Positions 52,330 through 63,772 of a stretch of 64,000 nt of DNA are shown piece after piece; the first letter of the stretch is position 1; each line of letters opens with the position of its first letter. The stretch is from Palaemon carinicauda (taxonomy: Eukaryota > Arthropoda > Malacostraca > Decapoda > Palaemonidae), in NCBI RefSeq assembly GCF_036898095.1, contig NC_090728.1, forward strand, positions 88,016,430 to 88,080,429. The letters are read 5' to 3'. Under the pieces are notes generated by a model. The model ran no database searches and was not told the origin of the DNA. It saw only the letters and a program-made list of their open reading frames with translations. Both the position numbers and the translations under genes were made by a program.

Positions 52330-53443
52330 CTTGACTGTGACATCTCATGGGTGAACTGCCTGAATTTAAGGCATAACCAACTGCAGCAACCTTGCATCTT
52401 GTGTCTTTCCCAACGAACAATATTTCCAATGCTATTTGCAGATTAGTTGGAATGAATGAAAGCGCTGAATTAAGCTTTAAATCCTCGCTACTTGGATACT
52501 GATTCTTCATAGTGGAAATCTCAGACTTGATGTCACTTTAGATTAATCTGGCGGCGGTTTCAATAATAGCACGTTTTTGGGGATTCTTCAACATCTTCCT
52601 GACACTTTCCTTTGTAATATGATCTCAGAATCTGCGATGTTTGTTCTTTCATAGTGACAATATCATCCAAGCCTTCTCCTTCAGAAAATATGATTGAGTC
52701 CTTAAAGTGCTCTTTAAGATACATTTTCAAACTGTAATTGTCATAGGGTTCAGAATCAGGATTGGAAAATATAACCTTTCATTATGAGGCTCAAAGATGT
52801 CACAGTTAGTTGTTCCTCACTGTTCAGTTCTAGGTAAGCACACTTGTTCTGAAATGCTACATAGTTATCTTCATCTTTAGGATGGCCTGGCTTTCTGCGC
52901 TTGACATCAGGGCATGCTGGAACTCAAAAGGCACAGACTTGAGGTTCCTGAAATTTCTACTACATGAATGATTATAAAGGCCATCTGCTGCATGTAAATC
53001 TTGTAAATGGTATTTAATGCGGCCCTTTACAGTCAATCCCTAATCATCTGAACGGGATTCACAGACCTCCAAAATTGTTTCCAGAAATTTGTCCGAGCGT
53101 ACCCAGCTAAAGTGTCCCTTGTCCAAATCAATGGTACATCCACAGAATATGCAGTCCTTTGCACTATCAAAAGCTCCACTTGAGCATCTTGTGGTTCTCT
53201 TTCCTGGCCCAGAAGCACTACTTTTCTTTGCAACATGGCTTTTAATGTTTTTAACATTAATGTACTATTGACGACAGCTTTTATGCACTTTCATACCAGC
53301 TTCAACTACAAGATTGTCTTTACGCTTTACACTGGCATCATTTATTCCTTTTACCCCCTTCCACTGAAGTTATCACTGATATCCTCAATCTCCTCCTTGC
53401 AGATTAGACAAGAAGTTTGACTGACTGTGCTTGCACTCATTGT
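52330..53443 (-). pseudogene. Right-arm remnant of the same protein, with zinc-binding N terminus
   Basis: The minus strand starts with ATG at about 53438: MSASTVSQTSCLICKEEIED, then after a stop/shift 'GMKVHKSCRQ', 'DCIFCGCTIDLDKGHFSW', 'RPGHPKDEDNYVAFQNKCAY' and 'LELNSEEQLTVTSLSLIMKG'. It then follows the left-arm sequence through 'YPSSEDLKLNSALSFIP' to 'VGKDTRCKVAAV'. The Cys-x-x-Cys, His-x-x-x-Cys, Cys-x-x-Cys series suggests two zinc-binding modules. Several stops and shifts. This arm preserves what the left arm has lost, so the two derive from one longer master element. Confidence 0.65.
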
Positions 53444-53910
53444 TGAATCATATCTGGAATAGAGAAAGATGTGAATTAGTTATGCAGTTAGATCCAATCA
53501 AATATATGGAAAATGCCACCTCTACCTTGAAAACATTGGCACATAATAGGCCAACATCCTTTTTTATGATCTTAATGTGTTCTTTGGCCCAAAAAATGTA
53601 GGAATAGACACCAAGATCATCAAATTTGAGTTGATAGTTATAGAGTTATGATCGTTCAAAGGTTTCAGCGGCCATCTTGGACGCCATCTTGAAAAAAACA
53701 CTTCTGGGGGTCTCAGTTTGGTAAACTTTTAGTATGTTAAAAAGTACATTAAAACCTACCAGAATCAGTTGCAAAACCTTTTGTTACAATTTTTTGGGGG
53801 TTAAACTGTATTTTGCCCTGACTACTGGTGTATTTCTAGTATGTATCAGACTTATGTAAAATAAAACAGGTGAGTTTTGGAGCTCGGGAATTAACGTAAT
53901 TCGCTAGTCG

Positions 53911-53914
<4 letters not shown>

Positions 53915-53997
<83 letters not shown>

Positions 53998-53998
53998 G

Positions 53999-54094
<96 letters not shown>

Positions 54095-54114
54095 CACACA
54101 CACGTGTGCGCGCG
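53915..54114. repeat. (TA)n-(TATG)n-(TA)n-(CA)n
   Basis: About 200 bases, beginning at the right end of the LTR-like repeat. Confidence 0.98.
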
Positions 54115-54144
54115 CTCATGTATGTTTGTATGTATATATTTGTA

Positions 54145-54153
<9 letters not shown>

Positions 54154-54218
<65 letters not shown>
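54154..54218. repeat. (GA)n microsatellite
   Basis: About 65 bases of GA with one interruption. Confidence 0.98.
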
Positions 54219-54220
<2 letters not shown>

Positions 54221-55014
54221 TGGAGTCCTGCGATAGTGAGGATACGTGCGAGAGAGAGAAAAAACTTACCTGAGCTCTTTGTAGCGTACACAGTAATGTG
54301 AGATAGCAACGTGACCACTACGCACGTGGCTGTGTTGGACTTTGTAAAAAAAAACTTATAAGTGTTACATAACCTAATCCTAATGATTAAACCCTTTTTG
54401 TAAGCTCTTATTGGTGGACACATGATTAAATTTTATTTACTGAATTTGTTAGTTGACTCAGTCCTGGTCTCTTGGCAGCACGAATTGATTTGAATAAGTT
54501 TTGATTTTTTTTCCATGTGTTTATCATTACAGCCATCTATGAAACTAAATTCTTCAGCACTATTAACACTATTATCATGATTATGTAATGCATGATGATG
54601 CTACCTTCTAAAAAGTGTTTTATCTTATTCTGTTTTTATTTTGGATTATTAAAAGTATAATCTTGTGATATTTAAGCAGACTTGGTCACCTTCCAATTTT
54701 CCTTTGAAGAGAAGGGAACTTTGGTGTGAACATTGTTCAGCCTTGTTTTAGATGTTCCACACTTCAGGAATCAAAACCCCTACCTCCATTGCCGTGTTTT
54801 TTTTTTCTTTCTTTTTTTTTAAGATTAATATTTAAAACCCTTTTAGTGGTTGGCAACAATTGATTAGCATTTTCCATGTGTGGAAAGGAAGGGGCGACCA
54901 GTTAAAGTTCAACATTGGCGGAATTCTGCGGTCTCTAACACTCTTTTGTTTAATTTGTCAACACCCTAACATCCGTACATAAACTAAGCAAAAACAACGT
55001 GGAAACTCTTATTT

Positions 55015-55017
<3 letters not shown>
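54219..55017. other. No gene seen
   Basis: Nothing recognised; T-run near 54798-54820. Confidence 0.5.

Positions 55018-55085
<68 letters not shown>
55018..55085. repeat. (TC)n microsatellite
   Basis: About 68 bases of TC. Confidence 0.98.
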
Positions 55086-55089
<4 letters not shown>

Positions 55090-56245
55090 GAAAACGATGT
55101 TCAATTGAAATCAAACCAGATTTGTCTAACCTAAACAAAAGAAAAAAATCCTCTATAGCTGTACCCTTGAATACCTACATAATCCTGCTCCTGAAAGGAG
55201 TAGCCAAAAGACTAAAGGAATATTAATGAAGGAAAGAATTCCTCTAACAGGGTATAAAAAGGGTTATTATCTAGGTAGATTACAATCTAAATGCTCTGCC
55301 TTTCCAAAGTGAAAACCCCAGTTTTAGGTATGTGGTCGCAGATAAGGTATTGACATGTTTTTCAGGAGCGACGAAGTCGGCAAAGAAGCAGTGAAAGTAG
55401 CGAAAATACCGTAGGTTATACCAAAGCCAATAGAATAAACACTGGATAAGAAGCAGACGAATAGAATTCCTTTGATTTAATAGTCCATAGTTATTTCCAA
55501 GTGTTGGAACAGTGAGTGATCAATCAAGAAATTAAATTCCAGTCCTCTATAGGCTGTTTCTTTGTGTACTTCGTTTTATAACATGTTCTTCCGGGACAAG
55601 CTGCTCTAAACTTGTATGTCCAAGACACTATAGGAATAACGATAACAATAATAATGATGATGATAATGGTGATCATTATGCCAACTAATTTATTCACTTT
55701 TTTCCCATAAAATATAGAATTGTTTCAAAATAGGATATGAAACGCTTGCAATAAAAGGTGGAAGTTGTACACCGTGTTTTATGTCAACTCTACTAACGCT
55801 TACATATGGCACACTTTAAAATGTAAATAGCTGTTGGCATTATCACATTGGAATAAATGCTCATTTTCCCGCTCATGAGGTCCGGGAAAAACCTGACGCC
55901 ATGAATAATAAAAAGCAGTTATTGTTAAGCATTTGGCCTAAATTCTAGAACTCGAATCAAATCAACGTGTCAGCTCATTACATAAAATGTCACAGACGTT
56001 TAATATCGTTGAAATCACTTTCTAAAATCCTGTCACGATATTAGTTTCAGAAATTTTGTTTTTAAGTTCGAGTAATAGATTTATTTTTAGTTTAAAAGCC
56101 TTAGGGGCCACATCGAATACTAGGCAGTCATGAAAACACGTTTTACCTTTACGGGTGTTGGAGGCAGCCGGAAGGGGATTGTTCATAGAAATATGGACTA
56201 TATAGCAAAACGTTGGGGTGCAAGAATTCATTTAGCACACAAATG

Positions 56246-56246
<1 letters not shown>
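55086..56246. other. No gene seen
   Basis: No supported frame. A stretch 'ggcctaaattctagaactcg' at 55936 may be a further scrap of the short dispersed repeat at 34395. Confidence 0.4.
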
Positions 56247-56278
<32 letters not shown>

Positions 56279-56460
56279 GGGGGCGGGCGGCTGGAACCTT
56301 GCAGTTACGTTTGAATCAAAAGTCGAAAGAGGTTGGGCTGCGGGAACTGATGTAAAGTAGATGGATATGAATTAAGTGAAGTTGGGGGTCGAAATATTGC
56401 CGCAAAGACCCTTAAGCAATGCCCACAGTGCACCATGTGAGGTGGTACACTGACTACAAT
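56247..56460 (-). mobile_element. Short dispersed repeat (SINE-like), minus copy with A/G homopolymer
   Basis: Read inverted, 'cattgcttaagggtctttgc' and 'ggtacactgactacaatacc'-side sequence match the plus copy at 34395-34480 ('gtgcacctca-gtggtgcactg' block). A poly(A)-poly(G) tract (56247-56283) borders it. Confidence 0.55.
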
Positions 56461-56609
56461 ACCCTCCAATTGGGGTATCCAGAAAATGTGTCCTTGCTTA
56501 ATCAATTATCTTTACCTGACATTTATAAATTCTCGGCATTGTTGTGGCCTCATTTTCAGGTTTGTGTCACTTTTTTGTAACATAACTTCAAGAAAAGTGA
56601 ACAGTAATA

Positions 56610-57290
56610 TGCAAAATGAAGATTAAGATACAAGACAACAGCCTTGTGCCAAATAGACAACTCAGGCTATGGCAGTGTATAGGGGCGTAGGGTCAAAGTT
56701 CACGAAGTAACTCGTGCTAACTTTGCATTCTTTGTTAATGTAGACGAAGATCACTCAAACAAGATCTTAAAGACGGAGAGCAAGACTGTTTTTCTAAATG
56801 AAAAGTTTGAAGTGATTGACATCCTAAGAATATAATGCCATGAAAACTAGTAGAAAAACATCTGGATGAAACAATGGCAGAATACGGAAAAGAAGAACTT
56901 TTAGAAAGCACTGAGAGGAAAATTTATAGGCTGAAGTAAATAGTGTGATAAGAATCCCAAATTATTCCCACATTAGGAAAATATAGTTTGAAACACCGAA
57001 GGTGGCAAAGAGATCTATAGACGGAGGCCTTTTCATAGCATGTCAATACATCCCAAGTCAATATATTGAAAAGGATATGTTTGTGAAATTGTTATTTTGT
57101 TATAAATGCCTTTCTTATGAGCTTCTGTATGAGAAATGGTTTAAAGATAAAAACTTCAATATATGCTCTGAATGTTCCTCATATAACCATACAAACAATA
57201 CAAATACAAAGAAATGTGTCAACTGCCATCAACAATTTAGAACTTTAGCAACGAAATGCCCAGTGAGAGAGGATCTAATCAAGAAGTAGA
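56610..57290 (+). pseudogene. LINE ORF1 (gag-like) remnant with zinc knuckles
   Basis: The open frame at 57002-57289 contains 'LLFCYKCLSYELLYEKW', 'NICSECSSYNHTNNTNTKKC' and 'CVNCHQQFRTLATKCPVRED'. This is three Cys-rich units in the arrangement C-x2-C ... C-x2-C-x4-H-x4/5-C ... C-x2-C ... C-P, as in ORF1 proteins of jockey/R1-type LINEs, where they bind element RNA. The frame upstream to about 56610 and downstream to 57550 is low quality but polar and colinear. The usual His of the first knuckle is not present, so this copy is degenerate. Confidence 0.6.
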
Positions 57291-57872
57291 TACAAGAGAT
57301 ATAGGCAAAGTTACGACAAACTGACAGCTACTAATACAGGGAATTTCCGGGCAATTGCAAACAGCCTTTTAAACAATACACAAGAAGACAAGAATTGCGA
57401 CAATAACATGTATAGCAATAAAACTGGGGTTGCGTTTAGAAGGATTCTACCCCCAATAATGCACTGCATATTAGCAGATAACAATTTGCCAACGATGCTT
57501 TTCTCTGAAGAAGCAATAAATAAGGTAGCAAGCAACATTGAGGAATAAAAGACAACAAACCCGTCAAAGCAGAGCAGGCGAATTTTAAGCATCTCGGAAT
57601 ATGCAGCAGGATATGATGGATTCAATACAACATTAAGAGATCACAGCAGAAAGTTCAGAAAACGACTCATCAGATGACGACTTTACACCCGGATATGAAC
57701 CTAATGCGGACACGAACTCGTCAATGCCTCACTCAGCAATTTACAAGAGACACATCATCGATCAACAGAAGACATGCAAGCCTCATTACAAAGCCTCCCA
57801 GATCTCCCCAACTCTCCTAATTTGCAAAATCCACAAGAATTAACTTCAGTATATAAATACTACGCCGTTAGC

Positions 57873-57904
<32 letters not shown>

Positions 57905-58256
57905 AATTATTAGATCACCGTAACCCAAATACAAAGTAAAACCAATAATCAGCAGATATATAGGCTGCCAACTAAAACATGGATAAATAAGAAAGCTCAA
58001 TACAATGGAGAGTTGATAGAAGAAAAGGAAGCAGAAGGGGGTGAGAAAATATCCAAACGACAACGCAACACAGATGGCGTAGAAGAGTATCTCCATATGT
58101 TCGTCCTGAAGAACCTCAACAATTTTACTATCAAAATTGTCCCAGTGGAATATGTAAATAGTAGAATTTACTGTGTCAATATATTGTAAAACCATCATTA
58201 CGGTATAAGTTGATTTTAAGATTATAATAAGGAAAATGGCAACTTTATCTAATAAA
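57291..58256 (+). other. Probable continuation of the ORF1 element; poly(A) at 57874-57903
   Basis: The plus strand gives scattered polar frames ('SLQSLPDLPNSPNLQNPQEL' near 57780) typical of the acidic/Pro-rich tails of LINE ORF1, then an A30 tract. No RT follows before the full-length RTE begins. Confidence 0.45.
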
Positions 58257-58264
58257 ATTTAACC

Positions 58265-61200
58265 TATCTATCTATCTATATACCAAGGCACTTCCCCCAA
58301 TTTTAGGGGGTAGCCGACACCAACAATGAAACAAAACAAAAAGGGGACCTCTACTCTCTATGTTCCTTCAGCCTAATCAGGGACTCAACCGAGTTCAGCT
58401 GGTACTGCTAGGGGGCCACAGCCCAACCTCCCACATTTCCACCACAGATGAAGCTTCATAATGCTGACTCCCCTACTGCTGCTACCTCCGCGGTCATCTA
58501 AGGCCCCGGAGGAAGCAGCAGGGCCTACTGGAACTGCGTCACAATCGCTCGCCATTCATTCCTATTTCTAGCACGCTCTCTTGCCTCTCTCACATCTATC
58601 CTCCTATCACCCAGAGCTTTCTTCACACCATCCATCCACCCAAACCTTGGCCTTCCTCTTGTACTTCTCCCATCAACTCTTGCATTCATCACCTTCTTTA
58701 GCAGACAACCGTTTTCCATTCTCTCAACATGGCCAAACCACCTCAACACATTCATATCCACTCTAGCCGCTAACTCATTTCTTACACCCGTTCTCTCCCT
58801 CACCACTTCGTTCCTAACCCTATCTACTCGAGATACACCAGCCATACTCCTCAGACACTTCATCTCAAACACATTCAATTTCTGTCTCTCCATCACTTTC
58901 ATTCCCCACGACTCCGATCCATACATCACAGTTGGTACAATCACTTTCTCATATAGAACTCTCTTTACATTCATGCCCAACCCTCTATTTTTTACTACTC
59001 CCTTAACTGCCCCCAACACTTTGCAACCTTCATTCACTCTCTGACGTACATCTGCTTCCACTCCACCATTTGCTGCAACAATAGACCCCAAGTACTTAAA
59101 CTGATCCACCTCCTCAAGTAACTCTCCATTCAACATGACATTCAACCTTGCACCACCTTCCCTTCTCGTACATCTCATAACCTTACTCTTACCCACATTA
59201 ACTCTCAACTTCCTTCTCTCACACACCCTTCCAAATTCTGTCACTAGTCGGTCAAGCTTCTCTTCTGTGTCTGCTACCAGTACAGTATCATCCGCAAACA
59301 ACAACTGATTTACCTCCCATTCATGGTCATTCTCGCCTACCAGTTTTAATCCTCGTCCAAGCACTCGAGCATTCACCTCTCTCACCACTCCATCAACATA
59401 CAAGTTAAACAACCACGGCGACATCACACATCCCTGTCTCAGCCCCACTCTCACCGGAAACCAATCACTCACTTCATTTCCTATTCTAACACATGCTTTA
59501 CTACCTTTGTATAAACTTTTCACTGCTTGCAACAACCTTCCACCAACTCCATATAACCTCATCACATCCCACATTGCTTCCCTATCAACTCTATCATATG
59601 CTTTCTCCAGATCCATAAACGCAACATACACCTCCTTACCTTTTGCTAAATATTTCTCGCATATCTGCCTAACTGTAAAAATCTGATTCATACAACCCCT
59701 ACCTCTTCTAAAACCACCCTGTACTTCCAAGATTGCATTCTCTGTTTTATCCTTAATCCTATTAATCAGTACTCTACCATACACTTTTCCAACTACACTC
59801 AACAAACTAATACCTCTTGAATTACAACACTCATGCACATCTCCCTTACCCTTATATAGTGGTACAATACATGCACAAACCCAATCTACTGGTACCATTG
59901 ACAACACAAAACACATATTAAACAATCTCACCAACCATTCAAGTACAGTCACACCCCCTTCCTTCAACATCTCAGCTTTCACACCGTCCATACCAGATGC
60001 TTTTCCTACTTTCGTTTCATCTAGTGCTCTCCTCACTTCCTCTATTGTTATCTCTCTCTCATTCTCATCTCCCATCACTGGCACCTCAACACCTGGAACA
60101 GCAATTATATCTGCCTCCCTATTATCCTCAACATTCAGCAAACTTTCAAAATATTCCGCCCACCTTTTCCTTGCCTCCTCTCCTTTTAACAACCTTCCAT
60201 TTCCATCTTTCACTGTCTCTTCAATTCTTGCGCCAGCCTTCCTTACTCTCTTCACTTCTTTCCAAAACTTCTTCTTATTCTCTTCATATGACTGACCCAA
60301 TCCCTGACCCCACCTCAGGTCAGCTGCCCTCTTTGCCTCACGTACCTTGCGCTTTACTTCCACCTTTTTCTCTCTATATTTTTCATACTTCTCTATACTA
60401 TTACTCTGCAGCCATTCTTCAAAAGCCCTCTTTTTCTCTTCCACTTTCACCTTCACTCCTTCATTCCACCATTCACTGCCCTTCCTCATGCTGCCTCCAA
60501 CAACCTTCTTGCCACATACATCACTTGCAATCCCAACAAAATTTTCTTTTACTAACTTCCATTCCTCCTCTAAATTACCAGTTTCTCTTACTCTCACCTC
60601 ATCATATGCCATTTTCAACCTTTCCTGATATTTACTTTTTACCCCCGGTTTTATTAGCTCTTCAATCCTCACTACCTCCCTTTTACATCCACCTACTCTA
60701 TTCCCCCACTCTTTTGCTACAACTAATTTTCCTTCCACCAAAAAATGATCAGACATACCGTTAGCCATACCCCTAAACACGTGCACGTCTTTCAATCTTC
60801 CAAACATTCTTTTAGTTACCAACACATAATCCATTAATGCCCTTTCTACTACTCTTCCATTTGCCACTCTTACCCATGTATACTTATTCTTATCTTTCTT
60901 TTTAAAGAAGCTAGCACCTATTGCCATCTCTTGTTCAACACACATGTCTACCAGTCTCTCACCACTCTCATTTTCACCTGGTACGCCATATTTACCAATG
61001 ACACCTTCTACCTCTCCAGCGCCCACTCTAGCATTCAAGTCACCCATAACAACTACATAATTCCTTCTACCCAGTCCTTCTACACACCTAGTTAAATCAT
61101 TCCAGAACTCATTCCGATCTTCTTCACTTTTCTCACTACCTGGCCCATACGCACTGACAAACGCCCAACATTCCCTACCCAACCTAACCCTTACCCACAT

Positions 61201-61648
61201 TAACCTAGATGATATCTCCTTCCATTCCACTACTTTACCTGTCATCCATTCACTCAGCAATAACGCCACACCCTCTCTTGCTCTTCCCCTTTCAATCCCA
61301 GACACTCTACCAGACATTTCACCAAACATCACTTCACCCTTTCCTTTCATCTTTGTCTCACACAAGGCCAATACATCCATCCTTCTACTTCTAAACATAC
61401 TTCCAATCTCACATCTTTTACTCTCTATCGTACTACATCCACGCACATTTAAACACCCCAAAACTAGAGTGCGGGGAGCAGTCACTCTCCCCCCAGCTCC
61501 ATCTCCTTGTCGATGTCTCGCAGGAATTTTTTACAGGAGAGGGGGTTCCCAGCCCCCTCGTCCCGTCCCTTTTAGTCGCCTCTTACGACACGCAGGGATA
61601 ACGTTGGCGCTATTCTCATTTTTATATGCCCCCGCGGCCACAGGGGGC
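58265..61648 (-). mobile_element. Full-length RTE-type LINE, ~3.4 kb
   Basis: The minus-strand element starts at about 61648 with a GC-rich leader containing 'gtcgtaagaggcgactaaaa', holds one long ORF, a ~240-base 3' UTR ('ctgaactcggttgagtccct', 'accccctaaaattgggggaa') and a GATA-type tail (58265-58282). The identical 8-mer atttaacc lies at 58257-58264 and 61649-61656 and is a credible target-site duplication. An unbroken ORF plus matching flanks indicates a recent insertion. Confidence 0.88.
58525..61533 (-). CDS. RTE ORF2 protein: APE endonuclease and reverse transcriptase, intact
   Basis: An uninterrupted frame runs from after a TAA at about 61534 to a stop at 58525. The initiator is unclear: no ATG precedes the endonuclease in frame, and counting from a GTG at 61485 gives 986 residues. 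Residues ~8-250 are the endonuclease: LGCLNVRG, LCETKMKG, VVVMGDLNARVG (147-153 MGDLNAR) and GMSDHFLVEG (SDH 245-247). RT follows: SGMDGVKAEML near 497, FRRGRGCMNQI, 'VAFMDLEKAYDRVDREAMWD' with Asp625, 'VGLRQGCVMSPWLFNLYVDG' and 'LLFADDTVLVAD' with FADD at 730-733. The C terminus has 'LRWFGHVERM' and 'GRPRFGWMDGVKKAL'. All catalytic motifs are present. The product would nick DNA and copy its own RNA at the target. The possible non-ATG start is the main oddity. Confidence 0.92.
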
Positions 61649-61656
61649 ATTTAACC

Positions 61657-63279
61657 ACGAAGGGGAAATACAAAAATCAATTTATACAAATCACTGTTAA
61701 TATTTTGCCAAATCATTATTGCAATATGCTAACTTTAATACCTTATCAAGGAAAATGTACCTTTATACAAATAAAATTGTGGCTAAACTACACTTCACAT
61801 TACTCTCGCTAATACTTGACTTTCCAAACTATTCCCTACCATAACTAGCTAGCAAACTGCCTTCATTCTTATTTCACCCATCTCTCCTATCAGCTAAATA
61901 AACTTTGAAAAAAAAGAATAAAAAAAAAGTTTTGAAAAGAAACCCTACTGTTAGGAAGAACAACGGAAGTAGATAAACGAGCATAAGCTGTGTCATCAAT
62001 TGTAACGAAAGTAGATCGAACTGTGAACAAGTAGAGGCATTAACTGATTCCCCTAATAAGATGTTCATTTCCCTACTTCCATTGTTATTACCAGCAGTTG
62101 GTTTTCATTTCAAAACTTTTATTTTCTACAATTATTATCTAGAAAATAGGTCCTGGTTCAATCAGTGATTTCCCCCTGACATGAAAATAAAACATTATTT
62201 GCCCATCCATAAAAACCGATGAGTTATAAATTGGGAAATTGAAGGAGACCATTGGGATACGATAGTAAAAATCCCCCCATAGATTTGATAGATTTTTAAA
62301 AGAATGTCTTTTAAGAATATTACGTACCAAGCTATGATTTCATAGGTAGCAAAAAGTGGATGCCATTAATAAACGTTGCAATTTGTGGATAGCTAAGATT
62401 GTGCTGAATGTTTTTACCTTTAAGTGCAAGGAAACGATCTCACATTGATTCGAGTTTATTTATATACCTGCATTGTATTTTTATGATTAGTGGCGTCTTA
62501 TTCTTTATATTGTTGATCTCCATTGTTTTCAGATCCTGTATTCACGTAACTTGGTCAGGATAATAGTTGGCTCGAAAATCGTCGCAAAAACATTAACCTT
62601 GAATTATTGCATTAAGCAGAACGACACTCATTATATGGTTTCTTGGCAAATACTGGATCGACGTTCTCGACAGTATATAGACGTTAATTAACTCTAGAAA
62701 GAATTCTATGCTTGATGTTTATGTCAATTCAAACGACATATGTATATATACACAGAAAACTTAGTGCATATTGGATATAAATGTGTCTTATAACCGCACA
62801 AAAAAAGTTTCCTGTCTTGAGTAGGATTTGTGTGTAAATTTCATGTGTATTTAGAATAATTAGTATGTTTCTGCTTATAATTACATACCAGTACATAGAC
62901 GCATCCACTTTCATTTATAGGTTTTGTTCATAATTTCTTGGACAAGTATTTAGAACAACATTGTTTAAAGAGAAATTTCAACACAAAAGTTCTCCTCTTG
63001 AATGCAGGGTCATTTTCTTTTAATAATTTCAAAACATCTTGGTTTATGAATAGCCGTACATATAAGTACGAGGTTATAAGTGAGATACATTAAACCAAAT
63101 TACAATGACATTAATGTAACCCTCCAAATATTTTCGTCTGAGAAAATTTCAGTAGACAATGAATTTATTCGATGTTAGATTTTAATTTCACTATTCTTGA
63201 GCAGTTATTTCGTTAAAAGTTCCTAGGTGATGGCATAAGACTAATAACAATAATTCGTTTAAGATATGCTACAAAAATA

Positions 63280-63283
<4 letters not shown>
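61657..63283. other. No gene seen
   Basis: A/T-rich; only short frames without motifs. Confidence 0.5.

Positions 63284-63317
<34 letters not shown>
63284..63317. repeat. (CT)n microsatellite
   Basis: About 34 bases of CT. Confidence 0.98.
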
Positions 63318-63320
<3 letters not shown>

Positions 63321-63687
63321 ATCTGCTCGGAGGTACCCTATATATATGTGACAACTGTGTCAAGATTTACCTGTACTGCAGCCAACTATGTCACCGCTAA
63401 CTTTGATAATGATCTAGACATTTGTTTGTCATGGCTGACACATAGACTGGTATACGGGTTGTTACATTATGGTTTGGCAATTGAGTAAAACAAGAAGATA
63501 ACAATCTTCAGATTGTACTTCAACGTTGATGGGTGCAGATCACTCATACTTCTTAATTGCCACGCAATAGAAGCCAAGTTAAAAAAAAAAAAGAAAAAAA
63601 AGCAGTAAGAGATAATTATTAAGGTGCTAAAATGACTAGACTTTCATATTAGCGTAATCTTAATTAAGGTCATAAACGCAGAATGCT

Positions 63688-63690
<3 letters not shown>
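63318..63690. other. No gene seen
   Basis: Nothing recognised; A-run at 63581-63602. Confidence 0.5.

Positions 63691-63771
<81 letters not shown>
63691..63771. repeat. (GA)n microsatellite
   Basis: About 80 bases of GA with one AAAG interruption. Confidence 0.98.

Positions 63772-63772
<1 letters not shown>

Larger units (their letters stand above)
51060..53834. mobile_element. Inverted-duplicate (foldback) DNA transposon of unassigned superfamily, ~2.8 kb
   Basis: Direct 9-bp flanks tctagtatg at 51051-51059 and 53835-53843 suggest a target duplication. The outer ~380 bases on each side are inverted copies (for example 'caactgattctggta', 'aagatggcgtccaagatgg' and 'gcataactaattcacatctt' on the left, with complements on the right). 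Coding pieces point inward from both ends and meet near 52300-52340. The left arm lacks about 630 bases that the right arm keeps. A 9-bp TSD and long termini recall Mutator-like elements, but I have no transposase identification, so the superfamily is open. Confidence 0.8.
49741..53914. repeat. LTR-like dispersed repeat, copy 2, split by an insertion
   Basis: 49741-51059 and 53844-53914 together align with 2979-4385. The left piece ends 'ctcagagctctagtatg' and the right piece resumes 'tatcagacttatgtaaaat', corresponding to continuous sequence in copy 1 near 4285-4325. A poly(T) (50061-50090) lies inside, as in copy 1 near 3409. A TATA-like tatataagggg at about 50270 could be an RNA polymerase II start region if this is an LTR. 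Confidence 0.75.

Noticed and set aside
51060..53834. CRISPR-like or phage inverted structure
   Set aside because: The DNA is eukaryotic. The structure is explained by an inverted-duplicate transposon with a target duplication; no array of short spaced repeats exists anywhere in the window.
59997..60764. 255-codon plus-strand frame rich in Leu, Ser and Pro
   Set aside because: It is antisense to the intact RTE ORF2; low stop frequency arises from the codon bias of that ORF.
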